Source of the DNA: Citrobacter sp. 18056
GTDB taxonomy: Bacteria; Pseudomonadota; Gammaproteobacteria; Enterobacterales; Enterobacteriaceae
Direction of reading: 5' to 3'
NCBI GenBank assembly: GCA_902706235.1
Contig: CACSJR010000020.1
Span: 40,381 to 104,380, forward strand
DNA: 64,000 nt
In this document: positions 10,143 to 21,585 of the stretch, one piece after another
How positions within the stretch are numbered: the first letter of the stretch is position 1
Layout of the letters: each line of letters begins with the position of its first letter
Notes under the pieces: generated by a model
What the model saw: only the letters and a program-made list of their open reading frames with translations
Databases searched by the model: none
What the model was told of the DNA's origin: nothing
Translations under genes and position numbers: made by a program

Positions 10143-10158
10143 TGGCATGATTTTTGTA
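10143..10158 (+). promoter_or_regulatory. Sigma-54 promoter of pspG
   Basis: TGGCATGATTTTTGTA matches the -24/-12 pattern TGGCAC-N5-TTGCW with exact spacing and only two changes. It lies 40 bases before the pspG start. In E. coli pspG is a PspF and sigma-54 dependent member of the phage-shock regulon, so this fits. Confidence 0.85.
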
Positions 10159-10197
10159 ATGGTAAAGGCAGTAGGTTATTTTTTAAGGGGAAAAGCC

Positions 10198-10440
10198 ATG
10201 CTGGAACTGTTATTTATTATCGGATTCTTTGTGATGTTGCTGGTTACCGGAGTCTCCGTACTGGGTATTCTGGCAGCGATAGTGGTCGCGACCGCGCTGA
10301 TGTTCGTCGGTGGTCTGTTTGCCCTGATGATCAAATTGTTGCCGTGGCTGCTGCTTGCCGTCGCCGTGGTGTGGATTATCCGGGCGGTCAAAACGCCGAA
10401 AGTCCCGGCGTATCGCCGCGACGATCGCTGGCGCTATTAA
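10198..10440 (+). CDS. pspG: Envelope stress (phage shock) protein G
   Basis: Small inner-membrane protein of the phage-shock response, an effector tied to membrane stress. Its 80 residues equal the E. coli PspG length, with two hydrophobic helices (about 2-24 and 26-60) and the basic tail KTPKVPAYRRDDRWRY. The ATG at 10198 is chosen over an upstream in-frame codon at 10147 because AAGGGG sits just ahead of it, and the longer form would run through the sigma-54 promoter. The gene is monocistronic. Confidence 0.95.
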   Translation: MLELLFIIGFFVMLLVTGVSVLGILAAIVVATALMFVGGLFALMIKLLPWLLLAVAVVWIIRAVKTPKVPAYRRDDRWRY

Positions 10441-10556
10441 GGGTTTGCGGTGTGCGTCACAACCTGAGAAAGGCAGAGTAGGCAGTACGTCATAAATCTG
10501 TCATTCTTAGCGCGATAACGAATTCATCGCGCTGTACCCTACATACAGTGAACGAT

Positions 10557-10584
10557 AAAAAAAGGGCTTCCCAAGGGAAGCCCT
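10557..10584 (-). terminator. Terminator after qorA
   Basis: GGGCTTCCC and GGGAAGCCC form a 9-bp stem with a 2-base centre; on the minus strand a run of seven T follows, so it serves qorA. The T run is lacking on the plus strand, so it is weaker for pspG. Confidence 0.85.
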
Positions 10585-10592
10585 AATAATTT

Positions 10593-10716
10593 CTCCTCCG
10601 TCATACTTCAAGCTGCAGACGCGTTGCCTGCATTCTCTCACCCCAGTCACTTACTTATGTCAGCTCCCGGGGATTCGCTCATTTGCCGCCTTTCTGCAGC
10701 CTGAATTATTTAGGAG
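10593..10716. repeat. ERIC (intergenic repeat unit) element
   Basis: A stretch of about 124 bases with terminal inverted repeats (CTCCTC / GAGGAG-like ends) and the diagnostic ERIC core: CACCCCAGTCACTTACTTAT followed by GTCAGCTCCCGGGGATTC. The full element is an imperfect palindrome. It sits between qorA and its terminator, so it would be transcribed at the qorA mRNA 3' end. Confidence 0.9.
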
Positions 10717-10727
10717 GGCAATGAGAA

Positions 10728-11711
10728 TTACGGTAGCAGCAAACTCGACCCTTGTGTTGCCCGGCTTTCCAGCGTTTCATGCGCTTTTTGCGCATCGTGC
10801 AATGCAAATGTCTGGCTATCGGCCACGTCTACTTTAATCACGCCACTGGCGATCAGCGAAAACAGCTCATTGCTGGCTTCCTCTAACTCTTCGCGGGTGG
10901 TGATGTAACCCTGAAGGGAAGGACGGGTGGCGAACAGCGAGCCTTTCTGATTCAGAATACCCAGATTTACGCCGGTGACTGCGCCGGAGGAATTACCAAA
11001 GCTGACCATCAGCCCACGTCGCTGCAGGCAATCGAGCGATGCTTCCCAGGTGTCTTTTCCCACCGAGTCATACACCACGCGCAGCTTTTTACCGTTCGTT
11101 ATCTCTTTAACGCGCTCCACCAGGTTTTCTTCCCGATAGTTAATCACCTGCCAGGCGCCAGCCTGTAACGCGCGCTGCGCCTTTTGTGCCGAGCCCACGG
11201 TACCAATTAGCTGAGCCCCCAAGGCTTTCGCCCACTGGCAGGCGATCAGCCCCACGCCCCCGGCCGCCGCGTGGAACAGGAACGGTTCGTTCGGCTTTAT
11301 TTCATAGGTTTTACGCAGCAGGTAGAACACTGTCAGCCCTTTGAGGAAAGAGGCGGCGGCTTGCTCATAGGAAATTGCGGCGGGCAGAATGGCGGCTTTA
11401 TCGGCAGGCACGTTGTGGACCGAGCTGTAAGCGCCGAGCGATGACTGTGCGTAGACCACGCGGTCACCCACTTTAATGTGCCTCACGCCGCTGCCGATTT
11501 TGCTAACCACACCTGCGCCTTCCGTTCCCAGACCGCTTGGCAAAGAGGGCGGCGGATACAGCCCGCTGCGGATATAGGTATCGATATAGTTAATGCCGAT
11601 GGCCTTATTTTCCACCTGGATCTCGTTCTCTTTTGGATCCACTGGGGTAAATTCCACGGCGTTGAGTACGTCAGGCCCACCGTGCTGATGAAATTCTATT
11701 CGCGTTGCCAT
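10728..11711 (-). CDS. qorA: NADPH:quinone oxidoreductase QorA
   Basis: Zinc-free medium-chain dehydrogenase that reduces quinones with NADPH. The 327-residue product equals E. coli QorA: GroES-like N-terminal domain (YIRSGLYPPPSLPSGLGTEGAG) and a Rossmann domain with the AAGGVGLIACQWAK dinucleotide motif. The ATG at 11711 was chosen because the protein family begins MATRIEF; an upstream ATG at 11744 would add 11 poorly conserved residues. It is divergent from dnaB with 91 bases between starts. Confidence 0.97.
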   Translation of the reverse strand: MATRIEFHQHGGPDVLNAVEFTPVDPKENEIQVENKAIGINYIDTYIRSGLYPPPSLPSGLGTEGAGVVSKIGSGVRHIKVGDRVVYAQSSLGAYSSVHNVPADKAAILPAAISYEQAAASFLKGLTVFYLLRKTYEIKPNEPFLFHAAAGGVGLIACQWAKALGAQLIGTVGSAQKAQRALQAGAWQVINYREENLVERVKEITNGKKLRVVYDSVGKDTWEASLDCLQRRGLMVSFGNSSGAVTGVNLGILNQKGSLFATRPSLQGYITTREELEEASNELFSLIASGVIKVDVADSQTFALHDAQKAHETLESRATQGSSLLLP

Positions 11712-11802
11712 GCATCCTCCGTACATATCGTTTAGTAGGGGCATCAGACATCAGATATGATAATCTTACGACCCACTCTTTAACCCGGTAACTCCATTCA
11801 CT

Positions 11803-13218
11803 ATGGCAGGAAATAAACCCTTCAACAAACAACAGACTGAGCCACGTGACCGCGATCCAATGGTCTCCGGGCTGAAAGTACCCCCGCACTCGATTGAAGC
11901 GGAACAGTCGGTGTTGGGCGGTTTAATGCTGGATAACCAACGCTGGGATGACGTCGCCGAACGCGTCGTAGCAGAGGATTTTTACACTCGCCCGCACCGC
12001 CATATTTTTACCGAAATGGCGCGTTTGCAGGAAAAAGGCAGCCCGATTGACCTGATTACGCTCGCGGAGTCGCTTGAGCGGGAAGGGCAACTGGATACCT
12101 GCGGCGGGTTCGCCTATCTGGCTGAACTGTCGAAAAATACGCCAAGTGCGGCGAACATCAGCGCTTATGCGGATATCGTGCGCGAACGTGCGGTTGTGCG
12201 TGACATGATCTCGGTGGCGAATGAAATCGCCGAAGCCGGTTTTGATCCCCAGGGCCGCACCAGTGAAGACCTGCTGGATTTGGCCGAAAGCCGGGTATTC
12301 AAAATCGCCGAAAGCCGCGCCAATAAAGACGAAGGCCCGAAAAATATCGCCGACGTGCTCGACGCCACCGTGGCGCGTATCGAGCAGCTTTTCCAGCAGC
12401 CACACGATGGCGTGACGGGCGTGAACACCGGTTATGACGATCTGAATAAAAAGACCGCCGGTTTGCAGCCATCGGATTTGATTATCGTCGCGGCGCGTCC
12501 GTCGATGGGTAAAACGACATTTGCGATGAACCTCGTCGAAAACGCGGCGATGTTGCAGGATAAGCCGGTACTTATCTTCAGTCTCGAAATGCCCTCCGAA
12601 CAGATTATGATGCGTTGCCTGGCGTCGCTGTCACGCGTCGACCAGACTCGTATTCGTACCGGTCAGCTTGATGATGAAGACTGGGCGCGGATTTCAGGCA
12701 CTATGGGCATTCTGCTCGAAAAACGTAATATCTACATCGATGATTCCTCCGGCCTGACGCCGACGGAAGTACGCTCCCGCGCGCGCCGTATCGCTCGCGA
12801 ACATGGCGGCATTGGCCTGATCATGATCGACTACCTGCAGCTGATGCGCGTTCCGTCGTTGTCGGACAACCGTACCCTGGAAATTGCCGAAATTTCACGC
12901 TCCCTCAAGGCGTTAGCAAAAGAGCTTCATGTGCCGGTGGTGGCACTGTCTCAGCTTAACCGTTCCCTGGAGCAGCGTGCCGATAAGCGTCCGGTCAACT
13001 CCGACCTGCGTGAATCCGGCTCCATCGAGCAGGATGCCGACTTAATCATGTTCATCTACCGTGATGAGGTTTATCACGAGAACAGCGACCTGAAAGGCAT
13101 CGCCGAAATCATTCTGGGTAAACAGCGTAACGGCCCGATCGGTACCGTTCGCCTGACGTTTAACGGACAATGGTCGCGTTTTGATAACTACGCCGGGCCA
13201 CAATATGATGATGAGTGA
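11803..13218 (+). CDS. dnaB: Replicative DNA helicase DnaB
   Basis: Hexameric 5'-3' helicase that drives the replication fork and recruits primase. The 471 residues match E. coli. The N-terminal collar (about 25-130) and the RecA-like C-terminal domain are present, with Walker A in ARPSMGKTT, Walker B at IMIDYLQLM, and the arginine finger region near the end. The final YDDE tail is conserved. No intein is present. The alr gene follows after 16 bases on the same strand and may be partly cotranscribed. Confidence 0.99.
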   Translation: MAGNKPFNKQQTEPRDRDPMVSGLKVPPHSIEAEQSVLGGLMLDNQRWDDVAERVVAEDFYTRPHRHIFTEMARLQEKGSPIDLITLAESLEREGQLDTCGGFAYLAELSKNTPSAANISAYADIVRERAVVRDMISVANEIAEAGFDPQGRTSEDLLDLAESRVFKIAESRANKDEGPKNIADVLDATVARIEQLFQQPHDGVTGVNTGYDDLNKKTAGLQPSDLIIVAARPSMGKTTFAMNLVENAAMLQDKPVLIFSLEMPSEQIMMRCLASLSRVDQTRIRTGQLDDEDWARISGTMGILLEKRNIYIDDSSGLTPTEVRSRARRIAREHGGIGLIMIDYLQLMRVPSLSDNRTLEIAEISRSLKALAKELHVPVVALSQLNRSLEQRADKRPVNSDLRESGSIEQDADLIMFIYRDEVYHENSDLKGIAEIILGKQRNGPIGTVRLTFNGQWSRFDNYAGPQYDDE

Positions 13219-13234
13219 TATCTAAGGAATTCAC

Positions 13235-14314
13235 ATGCAAGCGGCAACTGTTGTGATTAACCGCCGCGCTCTGCGACACAATCTGCAACGCCTGCGCGAA
13301 CTGGCGCCTGCCAGTAAGCTCGTTGCGGTCGTGAAAGCGAACGCTTACGGACACGGTCTTCTGGAGACCGCGCGAACGCTCCCCGACGCCGATGCCTTTG
13401 GCGTCGCCCGCCTGGAAGAGGCCCTGCACCTGCGCGAGGGCGGCATTACCCAGCCAGTTCTGCTGCTGGAAGGTTTTTTCAATGCCAGCGATCTGCCGCT
13501 GATTTCTGCTCAGGGTTTCCACACAGCGGTGCACAATCCCGAACAGCTGGAAGCGCTGGAGCAGGCTGATTTGCCTGAGCCGGTCACCGTCTGGATGAAG
13601 CTGGATACCGGTATGCACCGCCTGGGCGTGCGCCCGGAAGAAGCGAATTCGTTTTATCAGCGTCTGAGCCAGTGCAAAAATGTGCGCCAGCCGGTGAATG
13701 TGGTCAGCCACTTTGCCCGTGCGGACGAGCCAGAATGCGGTGCGACCGAAAAACAGCTCGATATTTTTCTGACCTTCACCGAAGGCAAGCCGGGGCAGCG
13801 GTCAATTGCCGCGTCCGGTGGGATTCTGCTGTGGCCACAGTCGCATTTTGACTGGGTGCGTCCGGGGATCATCCTGTACGGCGTATCGCCACTCGAGAAC
13901 AAACCCTGGGCCGACGAATTCGGCTTCAAACCGGTGATGTCGCTGACGTCTAACCTGATTGCCGTGCGCGAGCACAAAGCGGGTGAACCGGTGGGCTACG
14001 GCGGTACCTGGTCGAGCGAGCGCGATACCCGGCTCGGGGTGGTTGCCATGGGTTACGGTGACGGTTATCCGCGCGCCGCGCCATCCGGAACGCCGGTGCT
14101 GGTGAACGGTCGGGAAGTTAAGATTGTCGGTCGCGTGGCGATGGACATGATTTGCATCGATTTGGGCCCTGAATCCACCGATAAAGCCGGTGATCCGGTC
14201 ATTTTGTGGGGCGAAGGGCTGCCGGTTGAGCGCATTGCTGAAATAACAAAAGTGAGTGCTTACGAACTTATCACGCGCCTGACTTCACGGGTTGCGATGA
14301 AATACCTCGACTGA
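13235..14314 (+). CDS. alr: Alanine racemase, biosynthetic
   Basis: PLP-dependent enzyme interconverting L- and D-alanine for peptidoglycan. The 359 residues match E. coli Alr. Lys34 in [11 protein letters not shown] holds PLP and the catalytic tyrosine is in the GYGDGYPRA block around residue 255. An AAGGA site lies six bases before the ATG. It sits between dnaB and tyrB, as in E. coli. The E. coli paralogue dadX is not in this window. Confidence 0.98.
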   Translation: MQAATVVINRRALRHNLQRLRELAPASKLVAVVKANAYGHGLLETARTLPDADAFGVARLEEALHLREGGITQPVLLLEGFFNASDLPLISAQGFHTAVHNPEQLEALEQADLPEPVTVWMKLDTGMHRLGVRPEEANSFYQRLSQCKNVRQPVNVVSHFARADEPECGATEKQLDIFLTFTEGKPGQRSIAASGGILLWPQSHFDWVRPGIILYGVSPLENKPWADEFGFKPVMSLTSNLIAVREHKAGEPVGYGGTWSSERDTRLGVVAMGYGDGYPRAAPSGTPVLVNGREVKIVGRVAMDMICIDLGPESTDKAGDPVILWGEGLPVERIAEITKVSAYELITRLTSRVAMKYLD

Positions 14315-14451
14315 AATGCCTGATTTCACCCTCTTCGCTGTGGGGAGGGTGAACGCCTCTGTTTGCTTTCCATTAACATCCCCTCGATCTTCCCACGTAT
14401 CCGGTTTATTGTGTTTATCCCTGCCCTGTATGACATCTGGAGAATCATCGC

Positions 14452-15645
14452 GTGTTTCAGAACGTTGACGCCTACGCTGGCGATCCCATCCTTTCGCTGA
14501 TGGAAAAATTCAAAGAAGATCCCCGTAGTGACAAAGTGAATCTCAGCATCGGCCTTTATTACAACGAAGATGGGATTATCCCGCAATTACAAGCGGTTGC
14601 CGAAGCCGAAGTGCAGCTGAATGCGCAGCCGCACGGTGCGTCGGTGTACTTGCCGATGGAAGGGTTAAACGCTTACCGTAACGGGATTGCGCCGCTGCTG
14701 TTTGGGGCTGACCATCCGGTTCTGCAACAAAAACGCGTGGCGACCATCCAGACGCTGGGCGGTTCAGGTGCGCTGAAAGTCGGTGCCGATTTCCTGAAAT
14801 ACTACTTCCCGGCTTCAAAGGTGTGGGTCAGTGACCCGACCTGGGAAAACCACATCGCCATATTTGAAGGGGCTGGCTTCGAAGTAAGTACTTACCCTTG
14901 GTTTGATAATCAGACCAACGGCGTGCGTTTCGAGGCGCTGCTCGAAAAACTGAATTCGCTGCCTGAAAAAGACATCGTGCTGCTGCATCCGTGCTGCCAC
15001 AACCCAACCGGAGCTGACCTCACCAACGCCCAGTGGGATGCAGTAACGGAAGTGCTGAAAGCACGAAACCTGATCCCGTTCCTCGACATCGCCTATCAGG
15101 GCTTTGGCGCTGGCATGGAAGAAGATGCGTACGCTATCCGCACTATTGCGAGTGCGGGCTTGCCGGTGCTGGTCAGCAACTCATTTTCCAAGATTTTCTC
15201 GCTGTACGGCGAGCGCGTTGGTGGCCTGTCCGTAGTCTGTGAAGACAGCGAAACCGCAGGGCGCGTGCTGGGCCAGCTGAAAGCGACCGTACGCCGTAAC
15301 TACTCCAGCCCACCGAATTTCGGTGCGCAGGTGGTGTCGGCCGTGCTGAACAGCGCTGAGCTGAAAGCTTCGTGGCTGGCCGAAGTTGAAGCCATGCGTA
15401 CCCGTATCCTGGAGATCCGTCAGGCGCTAGTCAACGTGCTGAAGCAGGAGATGCCGGACGGTAATTTTGACTACCTGCTGCAACAACGCGGCATGTTCAG
15501 CTATACAGGGCTGAGCGCCGCTCAGGTTGAGCGTTTGCGCGAAGAGTTTGGCGTATACCTGATCGCCAGCGGCCGTATGTGCGTGGCGGGCCTTAATTCC
15601 CGTAACGTGCAGCGCGTGGCGCAGGCATTTTCCGCAGTAATGTAA
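14452..15645 (+). CDS. tyrB: Aromatic amino acid aminotransferase
   Basis: PLP enzyme that makes phenylalanine and tyrosine, and also leucine and aspartate, from their keto acids. The 397 residues match TyrB from E. coli, starting at a GTG as there, behind CTGGAG. The PLP lysine lies in [27 protein letters not shown] and the C-terminal [11 protein letters not shown] block are conserved. The 137-base gap from alr holds an inverted repeat (CACCCTC / GAGGGTG) without a T run; no clear TyrR box could be identified by eye. Confidence 0.98.
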   Translation: MFQNVDAYAGDPILSLMEKFKEDPRSDKVNLSIGLYYNEDGIIPQLQAVAEAEVQLNAQPHGASVYLPMEGLNAYRNGIAPLLFGADHPVLQQKRVATIQTLGGSGALKVGADFLKYYFPASKVWVSDPTWENHIAIFEGAGFEVSTYPWFDNQTNGVRFEALLEKLNSLPEKDIVLLHPCCHNPTGADLTNAQWDAVTEVLKARNLIPFLDIAYQGFGAGMEEDAYAIRTIASAGLPVLVSNSFSKIFSLYGERVGGLSVVCEDSETAGRVLGQLKATVRRNYSSPPNFGAQVVSAVLNSAELKASWLAEVEAMRTRILEIRQALVNVLKQEMPDGNFDYLLQQRGMFSYTGLSAAQVERLREEFGVYLIASGRMCVAGLNSRNVQRVAQAFSAVM

Positions 15646-15688
15646 GTACCCACTTACTTTTGGCTCTCTCGTTGCGGGAGAGCCAAAT

Positions 15689-15712
15689 CTCACCCTGTTG
15701 GGCGAGTTTTTT
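15689..15712 (+). terminator. Terminator after tyrB
   Basis: CTCACCC and GGGCGAG (one mismatch) with loop TGTT are followed by six T. A second stem just upstream (GGCTCTC / GAGAGCC around 15662-15685) precedes it without its own T run. Confidence 0.7.
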
Positions 15713-15854
15713 CGTGAGTGTGATCATCACCTTTTTCTATGACATTCCTCCCAGATATTCCTTTCCTTCATTACCTTTCGCAGTTATGGTCAGAATGCTT
15801 TTTTGTCTTTCCATTCGCTTTTTAACGATAACAGTCGGATTTTTAGGGATAAAT

Positions 15855-16571
15855 ATGCGCAAGGTTTCATTAGCGCTCAGCGCTATCTGCTTGTTGTTTA
15901 CGATAAACAGCACTGTTGTTGACGCTCATGCGTCGTCGCCATCTCCGCTCTATATTGGTACAAATGTCGCGAAACTCGCCGAACAGGCGCCTATTCACTG
16001 GGTTTCCGTGGCGCAGATTGAAAACAGTCTGCTGGGCCGGGCTCCCATGTCCGTCGGATTTGATATTGATGATACCGTGCTGTTCTCAAGCCCGGGCTTC
16101 TGGCGTGGTAAAAAGACCTTTTCCCCTGACAGTGAAGACTACCTGAAGAACCCGGAATTCTGGGAAAAGATGAACAACGGCTGGGATGATTTCAGCATCC
16201 CGAAAGAAGTGGCGCATGCGTTGATTGCCATGCACGTCAAACGCGGCGACAGTATCTATTTCGTCACCGGCCGCAGCCAGACCAAAACAGAAACCGTCAG
16301 CAAAACGCTGCAGGATGATTTCCTGATCCCGGCTGCGAACATGAACCCGGTTATTTTTGCCGGGGACAAAGCTGGGCAAAACACCAAGGTTCAGTGGCTG
16401 AAAGACAAGAAAATCAAAGTCTTCTACGGTGATTCCGACAATGACATTACCGCCGCCCATGACATTGGTGCGCGTGGTATCCGCGTATTACGCGCGTCAA
16501 ACTCCACCTACAAACCGTTGCCAAATGCCGGGGCGTACGGGGAAGAAGTTATCGTCAACTCCGAGTACTGA
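15855..16571 (+). CDS. aphA: Class B acid phosphatase / phosphotransferase
   Basis: Periplasmic, magnesium-dependent nonspecific phosphatase of the HAD (DDDD) superfamily, able to dephosphorylate nucleotides. The 238-residue precursor starts at 15855 ([15 protein letters not shown], signal peptide of about 25 residues); the reading frame is open 195 bases further upstream, but AGGGA in front of this ATG and family similarity fix the start. The HAD motifs [21 protein letters not shown] and [12 protein letters not shown] are all intact. Confidence 0.96.
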   Translation: MRKVSLALSAICLLFTINSTVVDAHASSPSPLYIGTNVAKLAEQAPIHWVSVAQIENSLLGRAPMSVGFDIDDTVLFSSPGFWRGKKTFSPDSEDYLKNPEFWEKMNNGWDDFSIPKEVAHALIAMHVKRGDSIYFVTGRSQTKTETVSKTLQDDFLIPAANMNPVIFAGDKAGQNTKVQWLKDKKIKVFYGDSDNDITAAHDIGARGIRVLRASNSTYKPLPNAGAYGEEVIVNSEY

Positions 16572-16580
16572 CAGCAAATA

Positions 16581-16609
16581 ACGGCAACCCCAGAGGTTGC
16601 CGTTTTTTT
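16581..16609 (+). terminator. Terminator after aphA
   Basis: ACGGCAACC / GGTTGCCGT makes a 9-bp stem with a 5-base loop and is followed by a run of T. It begins 10 bases after the aphA stop. Confidence 0.92.
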
Positions 16610-16690
16610 AATCAGAACCGTTTCCCCTTTCCGCCGACTTGTTGCACACTAAGAAAAGACTCATTCCGCGTTCCTTCAGGGGGAATCAAG

Positions 16691-17044
16691 ATGACCATTT
16701 CGGAGTTGCTGCAATATTGCATGAACAAGCCAGGCGCAGAACAGAGCGTTCACAGCGACTGGAAGGCCACGCAGATTAAAGTGTCTGATGTGTTATTCGC
16801 GATGGTGAAAGAGGTAGAAGGCCGTCCGGCGACGTCGCTCAAAACCAGTCCGGAGCTGGCAGATTTATTGCGTCAGCAGCACAGCGATGTGCGTCCCAGC
16901 CAGTATCTGAATAAAGCGCACTGGAGCACGGTGTATCTCGATGGTTCACTGCCGGATTCGCAGATTTATTATCTGGTTGATGCGTCTTATCAACAAGCGA
17001 TGGGCATGCTGCCTGACCAGGTCAGGCAGCATCTTTCAGAGTGA
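16691..17044 (+). CDS. yjbR: MmcQ/YjbR family DNA-binding-fold protein
   Basis: A 117-residue cytosolic protein of the MmcQ/YjbR family, whose CyaY-like fold suggests nucleic-acid or protein binding; no function is proven. It matches E. coli YjbR closely from MTISELLQYCMNKPGAEQS through LNKAHWSTVYLDG. The last residues (MLPDQVRQHLSE) diverge. GGGGGAA precedes the ATG. Its stop codon directly abuts the stop codon of uvrA on the other strand, with no terminator between. Confidence 0.95.
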   Translation: MTISELLQYCMNKPGAEQSVHSDWKATQIKVSDVLFAMVKEVEGRPATSLKTSPELADLLRQQHSDVRPSQYLNKAHWSTVYLDGSLPDSQIYYLVDASYQQAMGMLPDQVRQHLSE

Positions 17045-19867
<2,823 letters not shown>

Positions 19868-19950
19868 TCACCTTTCCCGGTAGAGACTCGGAATGCCTGG
19901 TTTGTTAGAAGGACAAACGGCGGAAACGGCTAATTATGACACAGATTAAC

Positions 19951-19966
19951 CTGAATGAATATACAG
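19951..19966. promoter_or_regulatory. LexA operator between uvrA and ssb
   Basis: CTGAATGAATATACAG (on the other strand CTGTATATTCATTCAG) fits the CTG-N10-CAG SOS box with one deviation at the fourth position. It is 84 bases upstream of the uvrA start and 149 bases upstream of ssb, as in E. coli where it controls uvrA and one ssb promoter. Confidence 0.93.
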
Positions 19967-20114
19967 TACTGGAATCGTGCTTCAGCGCTTCGCTGCAACA
20001 ACAATAGTCCACAACGGAATCCTGGAATACGGCTCGCAAACTATCAAAACGACACTTTGTAATGCTACAATCCCCCGTTTACACTATTAAGAAATATCTT
20101 CAGGAGACACGATC

Positions 20115-20651
20115 ATGGCCAGCAGAGGCGTAAACAAGGTGATTCTCGTCGGTAATCTGGGTCAGGACCCGGAAGTACGCTACATGCCGAGTGGTGGTGC
20201 AGTTGCCAACATTACGCTGGCTACTTCTGAATCCTGGCGTGATAAAGCGACCGGCGAAATGAAAGAGCAGACTGAATGGCACCGCGTAGTGCTGTTCGGC
20301 AAACTGGCAGAAGTGGCCGGTGAATATCTGCGTAAAGGTTCTCAGGTCTACATCGAAGGTCAGCTGCGTACCCGCAAATGGACCGATCAGGCCGGTGCTG
20401 AAAAATACACCACTGAAGTGGTTGTTAACGTGGGCGGCACCATGCAGATGCTTGGCGGCCGTCAGGGCGGCGGCGCACCAGCAGGTGGTGGTCAGCAGCA
20501 GGGTGGAAGCTGGGGTCAACCACAGCAGCCACAGGGCGGCGGCAATCAGTTCAGTGGCGGTGCGCAGTCTCGTCCGCAGCAGCAGCCAGCCGCTGCACCG
20601 GCACCGTCTAACGAACCGCCGATGGATTTCGACGACGATATCCCGTTCTGA
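20115..20651 (+). CDS. ssb: Single-stranded DNA-binding protein
   Basis: Homotetrameric protein that coats single-stranded DNA in replication, repair and recombination. The 178 residues include an N-terminal OB fold (1-112), a Gly/Gln-rich low-complexity linker (about 113-165), and the acidic C-terminal tip MDFDDDIPF that binds partner proteins such as RecQ, PriA and the clamp loader. AGGAGA precedes the ATG. Length and linker are typical of enterobacteria. Confidence 0.99.
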   Translation: MASRGVNKVILVGNLGQDPEVRYMPSGGAVANITLATSESWRDKATGEMKEQTEWHRVVLFGKLAEVAGEYLRKGSQVYIEGQLRTRKWTDQAGAEKYTTEVVVNVGGTMQMLGGRQGGGAPAGGGQQQGGSWGQPQQPQGGGNQFSGGAQSRPQQQPAAAPAPSNEPPMDFDDDIPF

Positions 20652-20687
20652 TAACGAGGCATATTGTCTGACAGAAACGTCACGCAT

Positions 20688-20723
20688 TAAAAAAGCGCTT
20701 CCCGCAAAGGAGGCGCTTTTTTT
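20688..20723 (+). terminator. Terminator after ssb
   Basis: AAAAGCGCTTCC pairs with GGAGGCGCTTTT (one G-U pair) around CGCAAA, followed by T residues. The A run on the left would let it also work for the minus-strand gene yjcB. Confidence 0.9.
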
Positions 20724-20753
20724 ATTCTGCGAACTCAGGCGGAGTCGCTGAAA

Positions 20754-21041
20754 TCAGGTCACGACCATCGGCCATTCTGATGGGGTCGGGGTCTGGCTCA
20801 TGACTTCCATCATCACGTCTTTGATATTGTTCCAGACCAGCGTCAGGTCGACCAGCGTAATCCCCAGTAAACCCGTGGCGAACCAACAGGAGGCCGCAAC
20901 GCCAAAGAGGCTGCAAATAACCGCCAGCCCGGCATAATCGGATTTACGAAACTGAATTTTTAACGTGCTCGCCAGAAACATCAGCACAGCGCTCGTGAGT
21001 GGCCAGCGAAGGAGAACAACGCCGGTGGTGACAGACATCAT
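20754..21041 (-). CDS. yjcB: YjcB family small membrane protein
   Basis: A 95-residue protein similar to E. coli YjcB over its whole length (TTGVVLLRW at the start, ASTLKIQFRKSDYAGLAVI, WPMVVT at the end). Three hydrophobic stretches suggest membrane segments. Function is unknown. Two ATG codons lie in tandem; the first (21041) has AGAGGG at proper spacing. It is convergent with ssb in the same position as in E. coli. The 544-base region upstream contains a CRP-type site and a long palindrome. Confidence 0.88.
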   Translation of the reverse strand: MMSVTTGVVLLRWPLTSAVLMFLASTLKIQFRKSDYAGLAVICSLFGVAASCWFATGLLGITLVDLTLVWNNIKDVMMEVMSQTPTPSEWPMVVT

Positions 21042-21134
21042 GAAACGTACCCTCTGAAAACGGAGCCAGGGATAGCGCGGCGTTGCTCATCAGGGGCATC
21101 ACACTCTGGCTATCGTCAGGCATCGACCAATGTA

Positions 21135-21158
21135 ATGAAACACTGTTTTGTGTTTCAT
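21135..21158. promoter_or_regulatory. Perfect inverted repeat, candidate operator
   Basis: ATGAAACAC and GTGTTTCAT are perfect 9-base arms separated by TGTTTT. There is no following T run in a terminator arrangement, and it lies eight bases from a perfect CRP site, so an operator is more likely than a terminator. The binding protein is unknown. Confidence 0.55.
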
Positions 21159-21165
21159 GAGATTG

Positions 21166-21181
21166 TGTGAACTATATCACA
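21166..21181. promoter_or_regulatory. Candidate CRP (cAMP receptor protein) site
   Basis: TGTGAACTATATCACA matches TGTGA-N6-TCACA exactly. It is centred about 132 bases upstream of yjcB and 412 bases upstream of the diguanylate cyclase start; which promoter it serves is open. Confidence 0.65.
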
Positions 21182-21585
21182 TTCGCTGTTTTATTCGCCA
21201 CTGGTATGGTGAAATTTTACATACATAAAAATCGCGGTGTAAGGATGATGCATTGATATGGAGAATATATTCTTCGCGGTCTTTGGCGGGGATTTCAGAT
21301 ATTTCAGTAAGATAGAAAACGGGCACGATAGTTTAGTACTTATACAATATTTACATTATAAATTACATGACATATGCTTTCTGGACAAATAAATTTACTT
21401 GCGATCAATTAATCAGCTATTGATTTTATTGGCTATTTTGATATTTGTAATTTTTTTAAGACAACACAGTGTGTTTTGTTACTTAGAACGTACACCTTTA
21501 TGATTAACCTGTGCTTAATCATGTAAATCAGTATCTGATTCATTCATTGCGGGTTTTTGTCCTCAACGAACCTGTGATTGAAAAA

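Larger units (their letters stand above)
21042..21585. other. AT-rich intergenic region yjcB / diguanylate cyclase
   Basis: About 540 bases without a convincing gene. From about 21180 it is very AT-rich. It holds a 24-base palindrome at 21135-21158 and a perfect CRP half-site pair at 21166-21181, both listed separately. The rest, up to the diguanylate cyclase start, shows several TATAAT-like boxes that cannot be ranked by eye. Confidence 0.6.

Noticed and set aside
14325..14352. Attenuator before tyrB
   Set aside because: The CACCCTC / GAGGGTG hairpin has no T run and no leader peptide with aromatic codons was seen.
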